Shown: piece after piece, positions 1-4,582 of the stretch | Numbering within the stretch: position 1 is the stretch's first letter | Layout: each line of letters starts with the position of its first letter | Made by a program: the position numbers and the translations under genes | Assembly (NCBI GenBank): GCA_964459305.1 | Contig: CAYWNA010000407.1 | Coordinates: 1 to 8,258 of the forward strand | Direction: 5' to 3' | Origin: CAYWNA01 sp964459305 | GTDB lineage: Bacteria; Planctomycetota; Planctomycetia; Pirellulales; Pirellulaceae | DNA length: 8,258 nucleotides | Notes under the pieces: generated by a model | What the model was told of the DNA's origin: nothing | What the model saw: only the letters and a program-made list of their open reading frames with translations | The model's database searches: none

Positions 1-286
1 GTTTTCGACCTTGCCGCGATTGCCGTTGTATTGCCGTTTGACGCCAGCGGTGTCGCAACCTCTGTTCGTCCCACACGATCGATTCCAGGAATCGCTGCAA
101 TGTTCTGGACGCGACGTTTTGATCCAGCGCGATGGCTTCCACATTCTTTCGTTGCACGCCGGATAGCAAGCCCCGCACGTAAACATGCAGCAAGGCTCGG
201 CCCTGAGGCCGCGCGAAACAGCAAGCGAATCCTGCCAGAAACTGGACGAGCAATTTGCCGAGTTTTGCGATATCATTAACGCTCAT
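1..286 (-). CDS. IS701-family transposase, N-terminal part (runs off left edge)
   Basis: This is the start of a DDE transposase that would catalyse insertion-sequence movement. Reading the minus strand from the ATG at 286-284 gives 95 uninterrupted residues to the window edge, beginning MSVNDIAKLGKLLVQFLAGF. The stretch FARPQGRALLHVYVRGLL followed by RKNVEAIAL and RTLQRFLESIVWDE matches the N-terminal helical region I know from IS701-family (IS4-like DDE) transposases: a FxRPQ..AH..YVRGLL block, a RKNVE block and a TLQRFL.S..WDE block. The catalytic DDE residues lie beyond the edge and cannot be checked. A plausible Shine-Dalgarno sequence AAGGG (complement of 294-298) sits seven bases before the ATG and lies inside a hairpin described separately. 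No stop or frameshift is seen, so the element may be intact. The gene is divergent from the response regulator. Family assignment is from remembered motif similarity. Confidence 0.85.
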   Translation of the reverse strand, partial: MSVNDIAKLGKLLVQFLAGFACCFARPQGRALLHVYVRGLLSGVQRKNVEAIALDQNVASRTLQRFLESIVWDEQRLRHRWRQTAIQRQSRQGRK

Positions 287-287
287 G

Positions 288-342
288 AGACGACCCTTCG
301 TGATTTCCGTGTGGAAGTTTTGTGACACACGGAGGGTCGTCT
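288..342. promoter_or_regulatory. Hairpin covering the transposase ribosome binding site
   Basis: Positions 288-297 (agacgaccct) pair perfectly with 333-342 (agggtcgtct), and 307-313 (ccgtgtg) pair perfectly with 326-332 (cacacgg). The right arm is continuous over 17 bases; the left arm has a nine-base bulge (298-306); the loop is 314-325. On the minus strand the second arm includes most of the AAGGG ribosome binding site and ends two bases before the transposase ATG, so a transcript entering from outside would fold it away. On the plus strand the stem is followed by five T residues (342-346), which resembles an intrinsic terminator for transcripts leaving the element. Pairing is seen directly; the regulatory role is inferred from how other insertion sequences (IS10, IS50) block read-in translation. 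Confidence 0.6.
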
Positions 343-483
343 TTTTCTAGATCTTACGTCAAGATCGATATCACAAGGCCATAGCAAGGCTTAAGGACGC
401 TAGCATGTGACAGACTTGGTGATGTCGAACTAGACTTATGCCTCGAAAAACACAATGTCAAAATGAATTTTGCAAAACTCCAG

Positions 484-608
484 TCAGTAGTTGGAAGTCT
501 GCCGTAGCCGAACTCGCCAGGAGTTCGGGGGAAGCGGCAAATCGCCCGACTTCTTGCGAATCTGGCTACGGCGCGTATTTCGGCGTCGTGCCAACTTTCA
601 ACTACTGA
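484..608. repeat. Nested palindromic element, copy 1 of a dispersed intergenic repeat
   Basis: The core is 501-572: gccgtagcc (501-509) is the perfect reverse complement of ggctacggc (564-572). Within its left half gaactc (510-515) and gagttc (521-526) form a second small hairpin. Around the core, tcagtagttggaagt (484-498) pairs with actttcaactactga (594-608) with one mismatch in 15. The left arm, CGTAGCCGAACTCGCCAG, recurs exactly at 2373-2390 in copy 2. This style of CGTAGCCGAA...TTCGGCTACG palindrome is, as I recall, scattered through Pirellulales intergenic regions. The element ends 25 bases before the regulator's start codon, so it may sit in that gene's leader. Confidence 0.7.
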
Positions 609-633
609 AACTCCCTTTCCCCCACGCCGTCCC

Positions 634-2019
634 ATGTCGCTACGAATTCTGATCGCCGACGACGAACAGCCTGCACGCTATGCCATGCGGCGTGCTCTCG
701 ATCAACTGTCGTGTGAAGTCAGCGAAGCCAAAGATGGACACGCCGCTTTGGAGGCGATCCGCTCCGGCGGTTATGAGCTGGTCTTTCTTGATTTGTCGAT
801 GCCCGGCATGGAGGGTCGAGAGGTCTTGCGGCAATTGGGCAGCCGGCTTGCATCTGGCGTTGAGATCATCGTGGTCACGGCTGACGAGACGGTAACCACC
901 GCTGTCGAGTGTATTCAATTGGGCGCGGCGGATTACATCACGAAGCCTTACGAAGTCGAACAGGTTCGCGCCATAGCTTGCCGCGCGGCACGCCGAGTGG
1001 AGTTGCAGCAGCGCGTCGAGCGACTTGAACAGCAACTGGACGATCGCCAAGCGTTCGGGATGTTGATCGGTGTCAGCCGACCGATGCGAGAGTTGTTTGC
1101 TCGGATGCAGCGAGCAGCAAAGGCTCCGGTGGATCTGCTGATTCAAGGCGAGACGGGAACGGGCAAGGAGTTGATGGCTCGTGAGATTCACAGGCTCAGC
1201 GATCGCAGCGATGGCCCGTTCGTGGCGGTGAACACGGCTGCCATCCCGGAGGCACTGACCGAAAGTGAACTGTTTGGCCACGTGTCCGGCGCGTTTACCG
1301 GCGCGAATAGCGACCGCGTTGGTTGTTTTGAGCGGGCAAACGGAGGCACTCTGTTCTTGGACGAAATCGGGGACATGCCACTGCCGGCGCAGACAAAAAT
1401 TCTCAGAGCCCTCCAGCAGCGTGTTGTGCAAGCCGTCGGGTCGTCCGACGAGATTTCGATTGATGTGCGTGTGATCAGCGCGACTCATCAGGATCTCGTC
1501 GAGGCCATCGACGAAGGGCATTTTCGTCGTGATCTGTACTACCGCATCAAGGGCGTACAACTAACCGCACCGCCATTGAGACATCGGCGCGACGACGTTC
1601 TATGCCTGGTAAGACATTTCCTGCAGTGTGCCGCGTCGCCCGATTCTCTGCCCCCAGAGCTTTCACCGGATGCGATCGACGCGCTCGTTGCCTACAACTG
1701 GCCAGGCAACGTTCGCGAGTTGGAGAATACGATCGCCGCGGCCGCGGTTATGGCTGAAGGGAGCCAGATCCGGGCCAGCGATCTGCAACTGGAACGGACA
1801 TCCGAGTTGACGTTCGGCGAAGAGCTATCCGAATTGTTGGAGCTGCCTTTGACCGAAGCCAAAGCTCGATTGACCGAAGCCTATGAACGCCGTGCGATTT
1901 CGGCGGCGCTCGACAAGAACGACGGCAACGTCAGTGCTGCGGCCCGCTGCCTTGGCATTCACCGCCAAAGCCTGCAGCAAAAAATGGATCACCTGGGAAT
2001 CAAACGCAAGGCAACTTGA
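634..2019 (+). CDS. NtrC-family sigma-54-dependent response regulator
   Basis: A cytoplasmic two-component response regulator of 461 residues, the usual length, that should activate sigma-54 promoters after phosphorylation. Domains in order: a receiver domain (about 3-118) with acidic pair D9-D10, phospho-acceptor D53 in FLDLSMPG, T82 and K104; a short charged linker that may form a coiled coil (about 121-138); an AAA+ domain (about 143-370) with Walker A GETGTGKE (172-179), ESELFGH (210-216), the sigma-54-contacting GAFTGA loop (219-224), Walker B LFLDE (240-244), the FRRDLYYRI arginine-finger region (297-305) and WPGNVREL (356-363); and a Fis-type helix-turn-helix (about 432-453). All key residues are present, so it should be active. 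The ATG at 634 places the receiver domain correctly, though no clear Shine-Dalgarno sequence precedes it. No histidine kinase is adjacent. The regulated genes are unknown. Confidence 0.95.
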   Translation: MSLRILIADDEQPARYAMRRALDQLSCEVSEAKDGHAALEAIRSGGYELVFLDLSMPGMEGREVLRQLGSRLASGVEIIVVTADETVTTAVECIQLGAADYITKPYEVEQVRAIACRAARRVELQQRVERLEQQLDDRQAFGMLIGVSRPMRELFARMQRAAKAPVDLLIQGETGTGKELMAREIHRLSDRSDGPFVAVNTAAIPEALTESELFGHVSGAFTGANSDRVGCFERANGGTLFLDEIGDMPLPAQTKILRALQQRVVQAVGSSDEISIDVRVISATHQDLVEAIDEGHFRRDLYYRIKGVQLTAPPLRHRRDDVLCLVRHFLQCAASPDSLPPELSPDAIDALVAYNWPGNVRELENTIAAAAVMAEGSQIRASDLQLERTSELTFGEELSELLELPLTEAKARLTEAYERRAISAALDKNDGNVSAAARCLGIHRQSLQQKMDHLGIKRKAT

Positions 2020-2188
2020 CATCCCGCCCAGGTTGGGAGCTCCCGGCGATCGGATCGAACACAGCACTGCCCCAAAGAACGAACGGCTGTGGCTCGGCGG
2101 CCACACCGCGGCCAGAGACGGTACACAGCAGACCCAGGACCACCGTGAAGTGATTTGTCCGACGTGCGATCGTTTGCCAACAGATCAT
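2000..2188 (-). CDS. Possible short secreted peptide or remnant of an exported protein
   Basis: A 62-residue minus-strand frame begins at the ATG at 2188-2186, six bases after GGAG (complement of 2195-2198), a better ribosome binding site than most genes in this window have. The product looks exported: a basic stretch ARRTNH (8-13), a hydrophobic core FTVVLGLLCTVSG (14-26) and a VAA cleavage site before EPQPF. Only about 30 residues follow before the stop, with no domain I recognise. Third codon positions are rich in G and C, as in the neighbours. Its end overlaps the last 20 bases of the regulator on the opposite strand. It could be a small secreted protein, the beginning of a gene whose body was lost, or a chance frame. 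I do not recognise it. Confidence 0.35.
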   Translation of the reverse strand: MICWQTIARRTNHFTVVLGLLCTVSGRGVAAEPQPFVLWGSAVFDPIAGSSQPGRDVKLPCV

Positions 2189-2496
2189 GGGTAACTCCGC
2201 GCACCCCGCACCTTGTCGGGGCTGGGATCGCAAGTTACTGTATGGGCATAGGCTCGCTGCTGGGTTGCTGAACGAAGTCGTCCGCTGAACGCGTGCCAAC
2301 TTGCCACTTTCGAGTCTCCAAAGGACAGGCATCCAATACAACCGTGCAAGAATAATACCGGCGTTTACCCGTCGTAGCCGAACTCGCCAGAGTTTGGGAT
2401 TCTCCGCTCCAAACGATCCAAAGTCTGGCGACTTCGGCTACGACGAATTCTGAGTCTATTTCAGTCACGATCCTAAACTCACGACGGACAGGCATC
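2020..2496. other. Intergenic gap between regulator and beta-propeller gene
   Basis: The gap holds the possible minus-strand peptide, a small GC hairpin (ccccg 2204-2208 with cgggg 2217-2221, no following T run) and the second copy of the palindromic repeat (2370-2445). A perfect ten-base palindrome GGGAGCTCCC lies at 2035-2044, 15 bases after the regulator's stop. No clear intrinsic terminator or promoter was found. Longer minus-strand frames across 2000-2341 and 2235-2675 show no family motif apart from the signal-peptide-like part noted separately. Confidence 0.5.
2370..2445. repeat. Dispersed palindromic repeat, copy 2
   Basis: gtcgtagccgaactcgccag (2371-2390), extended by one base on each side, pairs with tctggcgacttcggctacga and its next base (2424-2444) with a single mismatch in 21. 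Inside, gtttgg (2392-2397) pairs with ccaaac (2409-2414). The whole could fold into a cruciform or RNA hairpin of about 76 bases. Its left arm matches copy 1 and has the same orientation; its right arm is closer to a perfect complement than that of copy 1. It ends 51 bases before the beta-propeller start. Confidence 0.75.
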
Positions 2497-3495
2497 ATGA
2501 AAGGATCCCTTTCGATGTTGTTAGTAGATATCTTTGGCCTTCGCGCGCTTGCCGGCGTCAAGACACGCCATCGTGCTTCCGTACTGGCTGTTATGGCAGT
2601 CGCGATGGTCGTTGTGCATGCAGCCACTGCCGCGGACACGACGAATCGTGGCACTTCACGGCTAACTCTTCGCAAAGCCTTCGCATGTGCCGACTACGGA
2701 GGCAACAAGATCTGCCTGGTTGACGAGGCAGGCAAAATCACCTGGCAATGTCCTGCCGCCAGGCCGCAAGATGTCTGGGTTCTGCCCAACGGCAATATCC
2801 TCTTCTCGCATCTCAAGGGAGCGACAGAGATAACACGACAGAAAGAAGTCGTCTGGGAGTACAAGACGGCTGAGCACGACGAGGTTCATGCGTGCCAGCC
2901 GCTGCCGGACGGCATGGTCATGATTGCCGAGTCAGGCCCGATGCGGATCATCGAAGTTGATCGCGAAGGCAAGATTGTCAAAGTGGTAAAGCTGACCAGC
3001 GGATGTAAGCACACTCATCGCCAGATGCGATGCGCGCGAAAGATCGCCAACGGCAACTACATCGTCGGACAATATGCTGACGGTGTGGTTCGCGAGTACG
3101 GCCTGACCGGCGATATCGTCCGCGAGATTCCTCAGAAAATGGCATTTGGCGGTATCCGGTTGCCCAACCGCAACACACTGATCGCCACGGGCGACGCTCA
3201 TCGCATCATCGAGGTGGACCCTGAAGATAATGTCGTTTGGGAAATCAGGGAAAACGACTTACCTGGCAATCCGCTGCGATTCGTCGCTGGAATGCAGCGA
3301 CTGCCCAACGGCAATACGTTGGTGTGCAACTGGGGTGGACATGGGTACATCGGTCAACAGCCGCAGATTTTCGAAGTCACCCGCGACAAAAAAGTCGTCG
3401 GCGAGGTTTTCGACTTCACACAGTTCAAAACCGTTAGTGGCGTCTTTGCGATCGGTCTCACGGGCGATGCCACCAAGTACGAGATTCTACGCTAA
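2497..3495 (+). CDS. Secreted beta-propeller repeat protein
   Basis: A protein of 332 residues that should be exported and fold as a beta-propeller; its ligand or reaction is unknown. The N-terminus has a long n-region with KTRHR (22-26), a hydrophobic core ASVLAVMAVAMVVV (27-40) and an ATA cleavage site near 43-45. Five evenly spaced blade motifs follow: LPNGN (96-100), LPDGM (136-140), IANGN (183-187), LPNRN (222-226) and LPNGN (269-273), each followed by a hydrophobic strand such as ILFS or TLVCNW and then a blade strand such as IIEVDREGKIV or IFEVTRDKKVV. This LPNGNTL pattern resembles arylsulfotransferase-like and PQQ-like propellers, but I see no catalytic signature. The start has only a weak ribosome site (ggacagg). 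A start at 2515 would give a shorter signal peptide and cannot be excluded. Confidence 0.85.
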   Translation: MKGSLSMLLVDIFGLRALAGVKTRHRASVLAVMAVAMVVVHAATAADTTNRGTSRLTLRKAFACADYGGNKICLVDEAGKITWQCPAARPQDVWVLPNGNILFSHLKGATEITRQKEVVWEYKTAEHDEVHACQPLPDGMVMIAESGPMRIIEVDREGKIVKVVKLTSGCKHTHRQMRCARKIANGNYIVGQYADGVVREYGLTGDIVREIPQKMAFGGIRLPNRNTLIATGDAHRIIEVDPEDNVVWEIRENDLPGNPLRFVAGMQRLPNGNTLVCNWGGHGYIGQQPQIFEVTRDKKVVGEVFDFTQFKTVSGVFAIGLTGDATKYEILR

Positions 3496-3509
3496 CGCGC
3501 TGCCGATCC

Positions 3510-3537
3510 CCACGGGCCTACACACGGGTTTCCGTGG
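3510..3537 (+). terminator. Weak terminator-like hairpin after the beta-propeller gene
   Basis: ccacgg (3510-3515) pairs with ccgtgg (3532-3537) across a 16-base loop, starting 14 bases after the stop codon. There is no T run after it, so it is at best a weak or factor-assisted terminator. A second compact inverted repeat, ggggt (3590-3594) with acccc (3599-3603), follows in the same spacer. Confidence 0.25.
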
Positions 3538-3727
3538 CAACCGGCAACTCATCAACACGATCCTCGACACAGCCGCATCCATTCAACCTGGGGTATTTAC
3601 CCCCACGCCTCCCTCCCCGAGCGGTTGGCTGCGACGTTTTCTCGCCAGTTCCCCGCTTTGGATTCAAGCCGGGCGACTGAGTATGACGATTGCAACGATA
3701 TCGCTCGGTTACAGAAGGGATCGCAAT

Positions 3728-3949
3728 ATGGATGCTAATGCTGATGACGCGCGGCTTTTTGTAAGTCGCGTGAAGGATGTAGCTGAAAGATTGGACGCAG
3801 TTTCCGAGCGGGCAACTGGTGCCGGGGTACGGATGCTGGACGCGCTGAACCAGCGTGCTGCGAATAAGAGTGTCTCGGCGCTGGAAAATCTGTGCGTCGA
3901 TCTGGAGGCTCGTCTTGAGCGGCTCCAGAGCATGAGGTGGACAGGTTAG
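3728..3949 (+). CDS. Small helical hypothetical protein
   Basis: A 73-residue protein starting MDANADDARLFVSRVKDVAE. I do not recognise a family. The start is set by a good ribosome binding site, AAGGGA at 3715-3720, seven bases before the ATG. The same frame remains open far upstream, back into the end of the beta-propeller gene, but that part (3496-3727) has no protein-like features. The product looks wholly helical: heptad-like spacing of leucine and valine from about residue 11 to 68 with many Glu, Arg and Asp, suggesting a coiled coil or helical hairpin, e.g. ALENLCVDLEARLERLQSM near the end. There is no signal peptide or membrane segment, so it should be cytoplasmic. Codon use resembles the neighbours. 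It may be a real small gene or the end of a lost larger gene. Confidence 0.5.
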   Translation: MDANADDARLFVSRVKDVAERLDAVSERATGAGVRMLDALNQRAANKSVSALENLCVDLEARLERLQSMRWTG

Positions 3950-3970
3950 GGGTAGGCCGTCTCAACACGT

Positions 3971-4005
3971 GACCGGCACGCATTGCCTCCAGTCGACGGC
4001 CGGTC
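3971..4005 (+). terminator. Hairpin after the small helical protein gene
   Basis: gaccggc (3971-3977) and gccggtc (3999-4005) are perfect inverted arms of seven bases around a 21-base loop, starting 21 bases after the stop codon at 3949. No T run follows. The position fits transcript end protection or weak termination, but the loop is long and the call is tentative. Confidence 0.25.
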
Positions 4006-4165
4006 TCAGTCCTACCAGATTCCTACAGCCCCTCAGAACATTTGGCTTTGACACGGTCCCCGACGTCGCTGTGCCCCCTATCGTAGTTGCCGGCGTTTGT
4101 GTGTCGAAATCGGTCGTTTGATGATGCAACGGCGGCCAGCGGCACCCCCCCTACGGCGAGTTTAA

Positions 4166-4275
4166 GGCGAGCGGCAGATGAAAATTTACCGTGGGATAGG
4201 CTTCCAGCCTGTCAAATATGCGGCCCGACAGGCTGGAAGCCTATCCCACGGGTACGCGAATTTCCGCCGCTCGCC
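4166..4275. repeat. Large two-layer palindrome, dispersed-repeat type
   Basis: The inner arms 4189-4213 and 4227-4251 are perfect reverse complements over 25 bases around a 13-base loop; the arm centre reads taggcttccagcctgtc. An outer pair, ggcgagcggc (4166-4175) and gccgctcgcc (4266-4275), is also perfect and nearly symmetric around the inner arms, with aaattt and gaattt tracts between layers. Each inner arm contains its own small hairpin, ggct-tcc-agcc. As I recall, the GGCTTCCAGCCTGTC palindrome is a dispersed element in planctomycete genomes. No protein-coding function is apparent. It lies about 300 bases upstream of the hydrolase-sulfatase operon. Confidence 0.8.
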
Positions 4276-4431
4276 CAAAGCCATCGCCACAGCCGCGCAG
4301 GGTTAGACGGGCGTGCTCAGCGTTCTGTCGGATGCACGAGCGCGAAGCATTGGACGGAGCTTTCTTATGACGGCTGCGGGGGACGGATCGGATAAGACCG
4401 CTAGGCTGTTTGACTCCGTCGGATCGCAATG

Positions 4432-4450
4432 GCCCGCGAATCTAGCGGGC
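4432..4450. repeat. Short GC hairpin
   Basis: gcccgc (4432-4437) and gcgggc (4445-4450) are perfect arms around the seven-base loop gaatcta. Flanking copies of ccgtcgga occur at 4416-4423 and 4453-4460 in direct orientation. It may be a remnant of another dispersed palindrome; there is no T run to make it a terminator. Confidence 0.4.
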
Positions 4451-4572
4451 GGCCGTCGGAGAAGCTAATCGCTGCCGGAGTGGTATTCAGCCCACGGTGA
4501 GTTGAAAACATGATATGCTCATTGCTCCTCGGCCTTTCCTCATTCCTTTCGACAATGCAACCATTTGTACGT

Positions 4573-4578
4573 AGGAAG
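4573..4578 (+). promoter_or_regulatory. Ribosome binding site that decides the hydrolase start
   Basis: AGGAAG at 4573-4578 lies four to six bases before the ATG at 4583. It favours that ATG over the in-frame TTG at 4565, which has no such site and would add only six residues in front of the signal peptide. Confidence 0.6.
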
Positions 4579-4582
4579 CTAC

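Larger units (their letters stand above)
287..633. other. Intergenic gap between transposase and response regulator
   Basis: No gene is supported here. The first part belongs to the transposase leader and its hairpin; a short palindrome GATCTT-acgtc-AAGATC lies at 350-366; 484-608 is a nested palindrome described separately. A 93-codon minus-strand reading frame (354-635) crosses the palindrome, has no recognisable motif and is taken as chance. I found no convincing sigma-70 or sigma-54 promoter. The exact end of the insertion sequence cannot be set because its other end is outside the window. Confidence 0.6.
3950..4582. other. Gene-poor spacer with palindromes
   Basis: No coding region is supported over about 630 bases. 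Frames at 4087-4395 (plus) and 4241-4429 (minus) cross the large palindrome, lack good ribosome sites and have no family-like sequence. The spacer holds a hairpin at 3971-4005, the large palindrome at 4166-4275 and a short hairpin at 4432-4450. The leader of the downstream operon must lie in its last part, but I could not identify a convincing promoter; the stretch at 4503-4530 is the most AT-rich candidate. Confidence 0.55.

Noticed and set aside
31..279. A plus-strand 82-codon frame opposite the transposase
   Set aside because: The minus strand gives a clear IS701-type N-terminus over the same bases.
640..1560. A 306-codon open frame antisense to the response regulator
   Set aside because: The plus strand carries all NtrC-family motifs; the antisense product has no recognisable features.
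3230..3727. Upstream extension of the small helical protein into a 239-residue protein overlapping the beta-propeller gene
   Set aside because: The extension overlaps a well-supported gene in another frame and has an unstructured Ser/Pro-rich translation; the ribosome site at 3715-3720 marks the ATG at 3728 as the start.
4166..4450. CRISPR-like array suspected from several palindromes close together
   Set aside because: The palindromes differ in sequence and size, and no equal-length spacers or repeated units occur.
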